33,027 bases of DNA from CAIQQQ01 sp040399685 (lineage in GTDB: Bacteria > Pseudomonadota > Alphaproteobacteria > Acetobacterales > Acetobacteraceae): positions 1 to 33,027 of the forward strand of contig JBBART010000032.1 of NCBI GenBank assembly GCA_040399685.1, in the 5' to 3' direction. This document shows positions 25,437-33,027 of this stretch, one piece after another; position 1 is the first letter of the stretch; each line of letters begins with the position of its first letter. A program made the translations under genes and the position numbers. Below the pieces are notes generated by a model. The model worked only from the letters and a program-made list of their open reading frames with translations, did not search any database and was not told where the DNA came from.

Positions 25437-25614
25437 GGACTTCCTGGGGTTCGCGTTCCCCCCGCAGCACTCCCTTCGTGGCTGCCACAGAACCGTTTCC
25501 AATGGCCGCATCTGGGGCTGCAACTGACAAGTACCTGGTTGGATTGCCACTGGCGTCCTCGCTGTCGTTCAATGTTGCCCGCAGATCCCGGCAAGCCTGG
25601 GACAGTTCCAGCAC

Positions 25615-25785
25615 ATGGACACAGGTAAAGCCCCAATCGAATGCCATGCGGCCAAGGGTTTTGAAACGTTGATTGTCACTGCTCCGCGCGGCGGGTTACC
25701 TCCAAATCACAACATCTGGATCGACGGTAAAAAACACCAAAACCATTTCAACTGCCCTAAAGTCGAACGTAGTTTTATCCAATAA
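25615..25785 (+). CDS. Possible small ORF, 56 residues
   Basis: A 56-codon open frame in the 440-bp stretch between the MFS gene and the small lipoprotein gene. The product begins MDTGKAPIECHAAKGFETLI and contains IWIDGKKHQNHFNCP. Its composition is balanced, with no low-complexity runs, which is unusual for a chance frame here. There is no good ribosome-binding site, and I recognise no family. The frame is open upstream back to a stop near 25528, so it could also be the tail of a degraded longer gene. Local GC falls along this frame towards its 3' end. Confidence 0.25.
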   Translation: MDTGKAPIECHAAKGFETLIVTAPRGGLPPNHNIWIDGKKHQNHFNCPKVERSFIQ

Positions 25786-25845
25786 TTCCAACACAAACCG
25801 AATGTTTTTTAAATAATACTACCTCCACAAAACATGGAGGCCACA

Positions 25846-26319
25846 ATGCCGTTCCAAAACATACGCTGCACCTTGGTGGGTTTTGCCTTGCTTGCAACGC
25901 TCTCGCTCGCCGCCTGCTCTGGCGACGGTCTCGGCCGGCAATCCGTCGCAGGCCAGACCCCATCGGGCAGTGTGGAATTAACCGCCGTGCAGGTAGCCTA
26001 TATCGGCAGTGGTAAAACCGGCTCTGGCACGTTGTTTTTCAACGGCCATAGCTACGATTTCACCCTCGGCGGCGCCGGCATCGGCGGCATCGGCGTCTCG
26101 ACGATCGATGGCGTGGGCGAGGTGTATAATCTAAGCGACATCTCGCAGTTTCCGGGCACTTACGCGCAGGCTCGTATCGGTTTCGCGCTGGGCACCGTCA
26201 GCGCCGGAGAGTTGTGGATGCAGAACGCTGCAGGGGTCATTCTACACGTCAAGGCGCGGCGCACGGGGCTGATGCTGAGCCTCGGCGGTGACGCGCTGTT
26301 GATCAGCCTGTCGAACTGA
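25846..26319 (+). CDS. Small secreted lipoprotein, conserved exported family
   Basis: A 157-residue lipoprotein: basic start, hydrophobic run and lipobox LAAC with Cys24. The mature part is glycine-rich and beta-like, with SVELTAVQVAYIGSGKTGSG, TLFFNGHSYDFTLGGAGIGG, GVGEVYNLSDISQFPGTYAQ and MLSLGGDALLISL. I recall similar exported proteins in proteobacteria sharing the pattern G(S)GTLxFxGxxYxF...GxVYNLxDxxxFxGxY, with no assigned function. The start is set by GGAGG (25836-25840) five bases before the ATG at 25846; an ATG at 25834 overlaps that box. The upstream ~100 bases are markedly AT-rich. It converges on the O-antigen ligase gene, with 17 bp of overlap. Confidence 0.75.
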   Translation: MPFQNIRCTLVGFALLATLSLAACSGDGLGRQSVAGQTPSGSVELTAVQVAYIGSGKTGSGTLFFNGHSYDFTLGGAGIGGIGVSTIDGVGEVYNLSDISQFPGTYAQARIGFALGTVSAGELWMQNAAGVILHVKARRTGLMLSLGGDALLISLSN

Positions 26320-27583
26320 CCGCAGAGGCCTTGGCCACCGCACGGGAGGCGGCCAAGGCCCAGCCAGTGATCAGAACGGCCCAGCCGGCTGTGTCGAAGG
26401 TGAACAGGCTGCTGGTGGATGCAATTGGCCAGAAGATGATGACCACGGTCACGAGCAGCAGCGCCTGGTCCGGGTCGGTACTGGGATGCAACGCACGCAG
26501 CAGCCGTGTCATCCAAAGGCCCAATATGGCCACGAACAGCAGGAGGCCGGTGATGCCGGCCATGACGGCGACTTCGAAATAGTAGTTGTGCGGATGGATG
26601 TTGCAGGCACCGGCGCCGCCGATGCTGTTGGTAATGCCGATTTCCGGCAGGTCGTGGAAATAGACCGGATTGCTGCAAAACTCCCGGAAGCCGTCAAAGC
26701 CCAGCCCGATCCAGGGGTTCATCGCCGTCATCACCGCGGCGCGGACGTAAAGCTGGCCGTAGGGGCTGTCGGGGAAATGGGACATCTGGTCGGCGAATTT
26801 CACCACCAGCTTGGCGTAGGTGGGCGGCGATATCACCGGCAGCGCCACCAGCGCCGCGATGCCGACGGCACCGGCGACCAGCAGCGGGCGACGCAGGCGG
26901 GGAAACAGCAGGCCGGTGAGACAGAGGGCGAGCACCATCAGAAGGTTCGGCATACGCTGGCCGATCAGGATCATGGTGGCCAACATCAGCACCAGGCCAG
27001 CGGCACCCCAGGCATAGGCCATGAGCCTGTTGCGCTGGATGGCCCGCACCAGCAGCGGCAGCAGTCCTGGCAGCGACAGCATCAGGAACACGCCGCCAGC
27101 GCGCGGCTTGAAGAACGGGCCTGTCAGCGAACCGTCTGCCCAGCGCGGATAGCCCATGATGTTGGCGCCGGTGAGGTATTGCTGCCAGCACTCCACGCCC
27201 ACCCAGATGGCGAGCACGGCGAACACCATCCACAGCCAACGGCGCGGCGCGGCTTCCGGCAGCACCCATGCCTCCAGGGCGGCTATGAATAGAAACAGCC
27301 GGATCACGGCCAGTGATTGCAGCACCGAATGCATCGGCCCAGCCTGGATGGACGCCACCACCTGCACCAGCCACAGGGCAGCGGCCAGCTTCACCCACAG
27401 GCTTCGCGTCCAGCGCCAGTCACGCGCGATGGCGGATTGCAGCAGGAACAGCAAGCCGACCAAGGTGACCAGAATATCGGCGATGGCCCGGCCATACAGA
27501 AGGAACAACGGCAACAGCAGCGTGGCGCCAAGAGCCAGGCGGTACGGCAAGGATTTGTCGAACGCCAGCTTTCGGAGATTCAT
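26303..27583 (-). CDS. O-antigen ligase/polymerase family membrane protein
   Basis: A 426-residue multi-pass membrane protein of the Wzy_C (WaaL/Wzy) superfamily. These proteins join undecaprenyl-linked O-antigen to lipid A-core or polymerise O-units on the periplasmic face. About ten to twelve hydrophobic helices are visible. The large periplasmic loop has NPWIGLGFDGFREFC followed by CNIHPHNYYFEVAVMAG, where the HPHN motif is the family hallmark. The chosen ATG (27583) is seven bases after the upstream glycosyltransferase stop; fourteen further upstream codons overlap that gene and are excluded. Ligase and polymerase cannot be separated by sequence; the setting beside LptF and glycosyltransferases favours an LPS role. 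Confidence 0.87.
   Translation of the reverse strand: MNLRKLAFDKSLPYRLALGATLLLPLFLLYGRAIADILVTLVGLLFLLQSAIARDWRWTRSLWVKLAAALWLVQVVASIQAGPMHSVLQSLAVIRLFLFIAALEAWVLPEAAPRRWLWMVFAVLAIWVGVECWQQYLTGANIMGYPRWADGSLTGPFFKPRAGGVFLMLSLPGLLPLLVRAIQRNRLMAYAWGAAGLVLMLATMILIGQRMPNLLMVLALCLTGLLFPRLRRPLLVAGAVGIAALVALPVISPPTYAKLVVKFADQMSHFPDSPYGQLYVRAAVMTAMNPWIGLGFDGFREFCSNPVYFHDLPEIGITNSIGGAGACNIHPHNYYFEVAVMAGITGLLLFVAILGLWMTRLLRALHPSTDPDQALLLVTVVIIFWPIASTSSLFTFDTAGWAVLITGWALAASRAVAKASAVSSTG
26327..26360. terminator. Perfect inverted repeat at the convergent lipoprotein/ligase ends
   Basis: GGCCTTGGCC (26327-26336) and GGCCAAGGCC (26351-26360) form a perfect ten-base inverted repeat with a 14-base loop. It lies inside the last codons of the O-antigen ligase and just past the lipoprotein stop codon. 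It could end transcription of the lipoprotein gene. No T-run follows. Confidence 0.4.
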
Positions 27584-27590
27584 GGTCGGT

Positions 27591-28628
27591 TCAAACCCTG
27601 GCATAGATGCGACGATAAAAAGCAAGCAGGTCCGGCAGTCGGTCCGCCAGCGTGAAGCCGGTCAGGGCCGAGGCCATCTTTCGCGGCGCGGCGAAAGCAT
27701 GGCGCAGGGTGTGGGTGAGCATGGCTGCGTCGTCAATATCGATCAGCGTGATCGGTGTGCGCAAGGCCACGGCGCGGGCGCCATCGGTGGCGGTGGCGAT
27801 GACCGGAACCCTTTGCTCGGCGGCTTCGAGCAGCACCAGCCCATAGGGTTCCTCGGCCGAATTCAGCACGAACTGGTCAAACAATGCATAGAAATCACGT
27901 GCATCGGGGCGAAACCCGGCAAGCCGAACCTGCGCCCCGCGCCCCAGCCGGTCGATCTGGGCCATGAGCGATGCATGCTCGCCGCCCGCCCCCACGATCA
28001 GCAGCAGCGAATTGGGCAGACGAGCGGCCGCGAAGGCCTCGATCATCGCGCCGATGCGCTTGACCGGCTCCAGACGGCCGATGCTGCCGACAACATGACA
28101 GCCCTCGGGGATGCCGAATTCGGCGCGCAAGGCGGCAATCCGCTCAGGGCTCGGGCGCGCCCAGGGTTGCACCCAGTTCTCCACCAAGGCGATCGGGCGA
28201 TCATACGCCAGCGCTGCGCGCGTTCGCTCCGCCTCGGTCAGCGCGATGAGCCCAGCGCAGCGGGCGAAGGCGGCGTGGCCATAGCGCAGATGCAGCGTGG
28301 CGACGACCGGCACGCCGAACAGCCGGGCAGTGCGCGAGGCAATCCGCGCTGACCGGTCCGCATGGGCGTGGATCACATCCGGCCGGAAACATGCGATGGC
28401 GGCCAACACGCCAATGGCCGGAATCGCGGCATTGCACAAGAACACCCGTACCGCAGGCGACAACGCCCGGCGCTGCATGGCGTAAGGGGCCTGATCATGG
28501 CCGGCGCCCGGGGGGCGGCGCAACACCACCGCCACGTCTGCCACTTCCGCCAGGCCGTTGGCCAATTCGATGGCATGACGCTCAGTGCCAGCAAAGCCCA
28601 CCGACAGCAGGACGACCAGAACACGCAT
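27591..28628 (-). CDS. GT4-type glycosyltransferase
   Basis: A 345-residue glycosyltransferase with the GT-B fold of CAZy family GT4. The N-terminal domain begins MRVLVVLLSVGFAGTERHAI, where the glycine loop after the first strand is typical. FRPDVIHAHADRSARIA lies in the same half. The C-terminal donor-binding domain has VVGSIGRLEPVKR, GAGGE and NSAEEPYGLVLLEAAEQRVP, the last holding the E-x7-E motif for nucleotide-sugar binding. The ATG at 28628 has an AGAGG box eight bases upstream, so an upstream 20-codon extension is rejected. The gene is 10 bp behind lptF and 7 bp before the O-antigen ligase gene. The sugar is unknown. Confidence 0.88.
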   Translation of the reverse strand: MRVLVVLLSVGFAGTERHAIELANGLAEVADVAVVLRRPPGAGHDQAPYAMQRRALSPAVRVFLCNAAIPAIGVLAAIACFRPDVIHAHADRSARIASRTARLFGVPVVATLHLRYGHAAFARCAGLIALTEAERTRAALAYDRPIALVENWVQPWARPSPERIAALRAEFGIPEGCHVVGSIGRLEPVKRIGAMIEAFAAARLPNSLLLIVGAGGEHASLMAQIDRLGRGAQVRLAGFRPDARDFYALFDQFVLNSAEEPYGLVLLEAAEQRVPVIATATDGARAVALRTPITLIDIDDAAMLTHTLRHAFAAPRKMASALTGFTLADRLPDLLAFYRRIYARV

Positions 28629-28638
28629 CGCCCCGCCT

Positions 28639-29772
28639 CTAGGCCGCGAGGCGTGCCGGGCGCCGCTGCCAACCCAGGTGCGGACCAAACAGATAGAGGC
28701 CGCAGCAAACCCCCGGCAGGATGGCCTGCAACCAGATCAACGGAATCAGCGCCTGCTCGCGGGCAGCAAGGTTGAGCAGCGCCAGACCCAGCGCCAGCAA
28801 CCCGACCACGGCCAGGATTGCCACCGCCGGGCGCTGGATGCCGCCATGGCGGCTGAAGGCGCCGCTGAGCGCCGACACCAAGGCGATCAGGGCGAAGGAG
28901 GCCACGGTAAACGGCGCCGAAAGCCGGCGATGCGCTTCCACCACGAACTTGCCGTAGCTTCGGTCCAACGTGTCGGTGCCAACAGGCGGGTTCAGCAATT
29001 CGCTCAGCGACAACTCGCCGGCATCGCGGAACCGTTGCTCCTCGGCCTTGCTGTTTTGGCTGAGGTCGATGGTGTTTTCAGCAAAGGTCAACACATTGAG
29101 CCGGCCGGTCTGATGATCCAGCTCCTGCCGGCTGCCTTTCAGCAGCAGCACCCGCGGGGCGCCGGTGCCAGAGATCAAGCGGCCGGATTCGGCGAGGATG
29201 GTGGCGTGGCTGGTCGGCTGACGGGCATCGTCGATCAGGATGCCGTGCAACGTGCCGTCGGTATCGCGGGTGCGGATATAGACGGTCAGGCTGTCTGACA
29301 CCTGGTTGAACACGCCCTCCTGCAACAGGAACGCGGCCAGTCGGTTGCGGATTTCGAACTGGTCCTGGCGGAACTGGCTGAAGCTGGCCGGCACGATCCA
29401 GATATTCAGCGCGAAGCACATCGCCATCACGATGGCGACCAGCCCCAGCGCTGGACGCGCCAACGACCATTGCGACAGCCCGGCGGCGCGCATCACCGTC
29501 AGTTCGCGGTCCCCGGCCAAGCGCTGGTAGATGAACTGGATGACCACAAAGGTGGTGATCGGCAGGATGACGGCGACGAAATTCGGCACCAGCAACCCAG
29601 TCAACCGGAGGAACACGGCCAGCGACAGGCCGCGATTGACCACGGTTTCGACAAATCGCAACGACTGGGTGAGCCAGATCAACGCCACCAGGCCGCCGGT
29701 GACAGCAAGCAGCGCCACACTGAGCTGGTGGAGCACATAGCGGTCGATACGGGTTATCTGGAAGGCTTTCAT
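28639..29772 (-). CDS. lptF: LPS export ABC transporter permease LptF
   Basis: A 377-residue inner-membrane permease of the Lpt bridge, which extracts lipopolysaccharide from the inner membrane for transport to the surface. It has the YjgP/YjgQ pattern. Paired N-terminal helices include ITRIDRYVLHQLSVALLAVT and the coupling-helix area AGDRELTVMRAAGLSQWSLA. A large periplasmic beta-jellyroll domain follows (about residues 130-255, including LTVYIRTRD and LHGILIDDAR). The last part has C-terminal helices. LptF is preferred over LptG because of the RELTVMRAAG segment and the length. The usual neighbour lptG is absent; it lies instead between two glycosyltransferase genes, with gaps of 9 and 10 bp. 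Confidence 0.9.
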   Translation of the reverse strand: MKAFQITRIDRYVLHQLSVALLAVTGGLVALIWLTQSLRFVETVVNRGLSLAVFLRLTGLLVPNFVAVILPITTFVVIQFIYQRLAGDRELTVMRAAGLSQWSLARPALGLVAIVMAMCFALNIWIVPASFSQFRQDQFEIRNRLAAFLLQEGVFNQVSDSLTVYIRTRDTDGTLHGILIDDARQPTSHATILAESGRLISGTGAPRVLLLKGSRQELDHQTGRLNVLTFAENTIDLSQNSKAEEQRFRDAGELSLSELLNPPVGTDTLDRSYGKFVVEAHRRLSAPFTVASFALIALVSALSGAFSRHGGIQRPAVAILAVVGLLALGLALLNLAAREQALIPLIWLQAILPGVCCGLYLFGPHLGWQRRPARLAA

Positions 29773-29781
29773 CGTTCGATA

Positions 29782-30831
29782 TTACCCAATGGGGTACCGT
29801 TTGCCCAGCGCGTGAGCCGCTTCATAGGCGGCGATGAGGCGGGTTGTGACGATGTCGCGGGTAAAGTCGGCCTCGAAGCGGGCGTAGCCGTTCCGGGACA
29901 GGCTGTTGGCCAGACCAGGCTCGTGCATTGCCCGCGTGAGACAGGCGGCCAGCGCCTCATGATTCTCGATCGGGCACAGCAAACCGTCCGCGCCGTCTCG
30001 CACATATTGGCGGGCACCGTCTGCCAGGGTGGCCACCAGCGGCCGCCGCGCCGCCCAGGCCTCGACGATGACGGTGCCGAACGGTTCATAGCGGCTGGGC
30101 AGCACGCAGATGTCGCAGGCTTCCAGCAACGATTTGCGGTCGCCGCGCCAGCCGAGAAAGCGGGTGCGGTCAGACAGGCCCAGTTGTGCCGCCAACGCCT
30201 CATAGGTGGCCCGCTCAGGCCCGTCTCCGGCCAACCACAGGAACAGGCCCGGCACCAGCACGGCCGCCCGCAGCAGCGTGTCGATGCCCTTGACGGTGTG
30301 CATGCGCGACAGCACCAGCGCCACGGTGGCGTCGGGCGGTGTGTTCAGGCTGGCGCGGTCCACCGGCGGAGCGTCTGGCATGGTGCCGAAGGTGTTGGTG
30401 GTGAACACCCGCTCCGAAGCCATACCGCGCTTGACGATGGAGGCGGCGATGTCCGGCGTGACCGCAAAGAAGCTGTCGCAGGTGCGGAAATATTTGAGCT
30501 TGTAGTAATCGCCGAACCACCCGACGGCCGGGCACGGCAGGCCGCGCGGGATGAATGATCCCGCCCGGGACATCCAGGCATGGACCAGATCAGGCTTGAA
30601 CCGCGCCACCTCCCGCGCCACCAGCCCCCGGCGCAAAATCCGGTCCAGCGGCGAGAAATTCAGGGACGTGGTGTCGACACCGGCGTTGCGATAGCGGCGC
30701 AGGGCACCGTCAAATGGCCGGCATATCACATGCTGCGCCACACCGCGTTCAGCGAGGGCGGTGATCGCGTCGACAGCAAAGGTTTCCGCCCCGCCGATCT
30801 CGGCACCGGCAATAACATGAAGGATACGCAT
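29782..30831 (-). CDS. GT4-type glycosyltransferase, first gene of the LPS operon
   Basis: A 349-residue GT-B glycosyltransferase of family GT4. The start MRILHVIAGAEIGGAETFAV has the conserved G-G-A-E loop. DLVHAWMSRAG follows. The donor domain shows ALVLSRMHTVKGIDTLL, LAGDGPER, FLGWRGD and LPSRYEPFGTVIVEAWAARR with the E-x7-E motif. An ATG nine codons upstream (30858) is the alternative start; family similarity begins at 30831. Neither has a strong Shine-Dalgarno. It is the 5'-most gene of the four-gene minus-strand run (GT4-lptF-GT4-ligase), so the operon promoter should lie in 30832-30895. It and the second GT probably act in sequence on core or O-chain. Confidence 0.88.
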   Translation of the reverse strand: MRILHVIAGAEIGGAETFAVDAITALAERGVAQHVICRPFDGALRRYRNAGVDTTSLNFSPLDRILRRGLVAREVARFKPDLVHAWMSRAGSFIPRGLPCPAVGWFGDYYKLKYFRTCDSFFAVTPDIAASIVKRGMASERVFTTNTFGTMPDAPPVDRASLNTPPDATVALVLSRMHTVKGIDTLLRAAVLVPGLFLWLAGDGPERATYEALAAQLGLSDRTRFLGWRGDRKSLLEACDICVLPSRYEPFGTVIVEAWAARRPLVATLADGARQYVRDGADGLLCPIENHEALAACLTRAMHEPGLANSLSRNGYARFEADFTRDIVTTRLIAAYEAAHALGKRYPIG

Positions 30832-30894
30832 GGGACTGGGTTTGAGCAGGTTTGGCATCGCCGTGAAAGAGCGCGGTGCGAACGGTTGGGAGAA

Positions 30895-30932
30895 TGGTGG
30901 GGGTGGACGGATTTGAACCGCTGGCCACGACA
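30895..30932 (-). other. tRNA 3' fragment (possible attachment-site remnant)
   Basis: Read on the minus strand, this holds the 3' third of a tRNA. It has a T arm AGCGG-TTCAAAT-CCGTC (30922-30906), the acceptor 3' strand CACCCCC (30905-30899), discriminator A (30898) and an encoded CCA (30897-30895). The expected acceptor 5' strand GGGGGTG, D arm and anticodon stem are missing in the 100 bases further upstream on that strand, so the tRNA cannot be functional. Such 3' ends are typical of one end of an element integrated into a tRNA gene. The isotype cannot be determined. Confidence 0.6.
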
Positions 30933-31579
30933 TCACACACCCTCGCATTGACTCTTTATATCAGTAGGATAGTCAAATTTCCGGGTATGTCTCGGCCAAA
31001 AGCAGCAACCGGTTACAGCGCCCATGATCCGCTATTTCGTGTTTCGAAGACCACCGAAAGTGCAAACAATATCGCCCCACGCGCCAAAGGCACGTTACGC
31101 GCGCGCAGATTCCCACTTCATCTCGTTGCGCATCAGATTTGGGGGGCTGACGCTGATCGCCCGCATGCGCGGCCGGCATTTTGCGCGCGGCCTGATGGCG
31201 GGGCTGTTCGGATTGCTGCTCGGCACGGCGGGGCTGAGCGCACACGGCACCATGGGGCGGACTGCGTGATGGCAGCGCTTACCAAATAAGCCGGTGGCCA
31301 TTACGACCGGCTGCTGGGCTCGATCAGCGTGACTGCTCTTGCGCCACGTCAAAACCCCACCGCCTCCGCGTGCAAGCCACACTTTGACAGAGTGACGCAC
31401 GATCCATGCAAAAACCTTAATTTACAACTAATGTACAAAGCAAAAGTAAGTTAACTACCGTAATTACAGTAACTTCCTTAAATCTACAGTCACTGCACAA
31501 AAAAGTGTACAATAATTTTGTTGATGGAAGTTTAAAATAAAATAAAATATTTTAATTTTTTCAGAAACAGAGTCCGAAA
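30933..31579. other. Gene-poor stretch turning AT-rich
   Basis: No gene is convincingly supported. An 81-codon plus-strand frame (31024-31269) ends with a hydrophobic stretch resembling a signal peptide (GLMAGLFGLLLGTAGLSAHG), but it has no ribosome-binding site and stops right after it. AGCCGG (31291-31296) and CCGGCT (31309-31314) could form a small hairpin. From about 31400 to 31570 the sequence becomes strongly AT-rich, with runs of A and T, unlike the rest of the window. It contains an imperfect palindrome, TACCGTAATTACAGTA at 31456-31471 (14 of 16 positions symmetric). This AT-rich block lies directly upstream of the broken Hint-domain gene and may have been its promoter. Confidence 0.5.
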
Positions 31580-32978
31580 TTGACGTTAATTGCTTCCGCA
31601 GCATGGACTCTGCTTGGATCTGGCCCTGGGACCACCAGGACGCCTTCCATTCCAACACCAAACACCCAGCAAAATTCTGGGTTTTCCGATGTTGGCGGCC
31701 CTTACGACTACACCCTCTATACTTTCACCGCTCGGGTAACCGGAACGTATTCCGCGACTATTCAAACCATTACCATAGTGAACACCAGTTGGTGCCTGAA
31801 CGGTTATTTTGCCCCAAACAGTTCCAGCACGCCATCGACGGATATCAGAACCTTCATTTCAGGCTATTTCAGCAACACGCTGGTTGGTGGATATTACACC
31901 GACAGCTACACCGACCTGTCATTGACTGGGGGCAACACCTATACGGTGCTGCTTGCCTATGGCAGCACGTTGACGACGCTCACCTCGAATTACAACATCA
32001 CAATCACCGAGGCCCCCTGCTTTGTATCCGGCACTCTCATCTGCACCGAGCATGGGTATGTGGCTGTAGAAAATCTGCGTGCTGGCCTGGACCGTGTGAT
32101 AACAGGCCCCGGCGATACGGCGCCCATCCGATGGATCGGCCACAGAACAATAGACTGCAGGCGACATCCCAGGCACGCCGACGTCTGGCCGGTATGCGTG
32201 CAGGCCGGCTCCTTCGGCGACGGATGACCGCTAGCCGATCTGTCCGTGTCGCCGGATCATGCCGTGTACGTGGACGGCGTTCTGATCCCTGTTCGCTGCC
32301 TGCTCAACGACGCCAGCATCCGCCAGACACCATGCGCCCGTGTCACCTATTGGCATGTGGAGCTGGAAGCCCACGACGTGCTGCTGGCCGAGGGCCTGCC
32401 GTGCGAGAGCTATTTGGACACCGGCAACCGTGGCGCCTTCGCCAATGGCGGCGGGGCGGTTCATCTGCACCCGGTCTTCGTGGGACACAAAGGCCTGTGC
32501 CCCACTCGTGATGTCGGGCGCCATTTTGCATGACGTGCGCACACGCTTGTTGACGCAGGCGGCGGCGATGGGGTTTGTGCGTGTATCGGCGCCGGACGTG
32601 CATTTGCGCGTTCACGGACAACGGGTGGAGCCGCTTGTGGACGGCCCCACGCATCGGTTTTCGGTCCCGCCCGGCGGGCGTTCAGTCATGCTGACCTCAT
32701 GCAGCGGCGTGCCGGCGCTGACCACGGATTGCAGCGAAGACCATCGCCGCCTGGGCGTGGCCATCTCTCGGCTGGTGGTGGACGGCATCCCCGTTGCACT
32801 GTACGCGCTGGCCGACACCACCGGATGGCATGATCCGGAATATGCTGGCAACGCCGTTCTGTGGCGATGGACCCATGGCGCCGCAGCCCTGCCGCACGGC
32901 CACCACATCACATTCGACGTCGCGGTCACCGCAGCCTCCTGGCGACAGGTGAACAGTGCTATGCAAAAGATCGCCTAG
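31580..32978 (+). pseudogene. Hint-domain secreted protein gene, broken by stop and frameshift
   Basis: The frame opening at TTG 31580 encodes a Ser/Thr/Tyr-rich beta domain (YTFTARVTGTYSATIQT, YTDLSLTGGNTYTVLLAYGS). A Hint domain (self-splicing/autoprocessing type, Hint_2-like) follows, starting at CFVSGTLICTEHG and including IRWIGHRTIDCRRHPRHADV. TGA at 32225-32227 interrupts it, but the same frame continues with PLADLSVSPDHAVYVDGVLI, RVTYWHVELEAHDVLLAEGL and ESYLDTGNRGAFANGG. After HPVF (ending 32479) similarity moves by one base into the frame WDTKACAPLVMSG, which runs through DHRRLGVAISRLVVDG and WRWTHGAAALP to TAG at 32978. Both lesions sit inside sequence that is conserved in my recollection of acetobacterial Hint proteins, so this is a decaying gene. 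Confidence 0.8.
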
Positions 32979-33027
32979 AGCGCGTTGACATTCGGGGTTC
33001 CGGCTCGGATCGAAATCTGATTCAAGC
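32979..33027. other. Right-edge intergenic
   Basis: Only 49 bases follow the broken Hint gene. TTGACA at 32986-32991 is a perfect -35 hexamer, but the window ends before a gene can be assigned. Confidence 0.3.

Noticed and set aside
23557..25647. 696-codon minus-strand open frame opposite the MFS gene and the end of der
   Set aside because: The composition is His/Gln/Glu-rich without hydrophobic core or motif, and the transporter on the other strand is unambiguous. The first ~80 codons lie outside the MFS gene but have no family match.
30895..30970. Complete functional tRNA on the minus strand
   Set aside because: The T arm and CCA end are convincing, but no D arm, anticodon stem or matching acceptor 5' strand is present.
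31024..31269. 81-codon plus-strand frame ending in a signal-peptide-like stretch
   Set aside because: No ribosome-binding site, a basic non-protein-like first half, and it stops immediately after the hydrophobic run.
31464..31661. 65-codon minus-strand frame in the AT-rich block
   Set aside because: Open only because of the low-GC stretch and the opposite-strand Hint gene; no ribosome-binding site or family.

Overview
The window is 33 kb of GC-rich, densely packed bacterial chromosome. The gene content points to an alphaproteobacterium, most likely an Acetobacteraceae-type Rhodospirillales: COQ9 for ubiquinone synthesis, ETF-ubiquinone oxidoreductase, a yfgM-bamB-der run, LptF with LPS glycosyltransferases, and a Hint-domain secreted protein of the kind I associate with acetic-acid-bacteria relatives. 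The lineage is inferred from families recognised by memory. No rRNA, CRISPR array, transposase, integrase or plasmid function is visible.

Layout. 0.3-2.5 kb (minus): transglutaminase-like protease, COQ9, peptide deformylase. 2.6-4.6 kb (plus): ribosomal protein S21 and an amidase, converging on a PaiB-type flavin-binding protein. 5.2-9.7 kb (minus): tRNA-Gln(TTG), ispE, a TPR lipoprotein and ETF-QO. 9.8-13.1 kb (plus): a family-4-like uracil-DNA glycosylase, a soluble lytic transglycosylase and MoaB, converging on a secreted dienelactone-hydrolase-like protein. 14.1-17.4 kb (plus): a PA0069-type radical SAM protein, a periplasmic class A acid phosphatase, a TetR regulator and a DUF2852 membrane protein. 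17.4-20.4 kb (minus): a D-lactate dehydrogenase-type flavoprotein, an RskA-like membrane protein with a Glu-Pro repeat, and a lipoprotein gene broken by an in-frame stop. 20.5-26.3 kb (plus): yfgM-like, bamB, der, an MFS transporter and a small lipoprotein. 26.3-30.8 kb (minus): four tightly spaced genes for LPS or surface polysaccharide (GT4, lptF, GT4, O-antigen ligase). 30.9-33.0 kb: a tRNA 3' fragment, an AT-rich stretch and a Hint-domain gene carrying both an in-frame stop and a frameshift.

Most of the window is core housekeeping. Envelope work dominates: LptF and BamB for the outer membrane, the lytic transglycosylase for murein, and the glycosyltransferase/ligase operon for LPS decoration. 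Respiration and quinone chemistry are served by COQ9, ETF-QO and the D-lactate dehydrogenase. The right end behaves differently: after the tRNA remnant near 30.9 kb the base composition falls sharply and the only recognisable gene is a decaying secreted Hint protein, which suggests the edge of an acquired segment.

I do not see a convincing new multi-gene system. The most unusual items are the two broken genes read through their stops (20.0-20.4 kb and 31.6-33.0 kb), the RskA-like protein without an anti-sigma zinc-finger domain or a sigma-factor neighbour, the DNA glycosylase lacking two of the four usual iron-sulfur ligands, and the palindromes around the TetR and DUF2852 starts.
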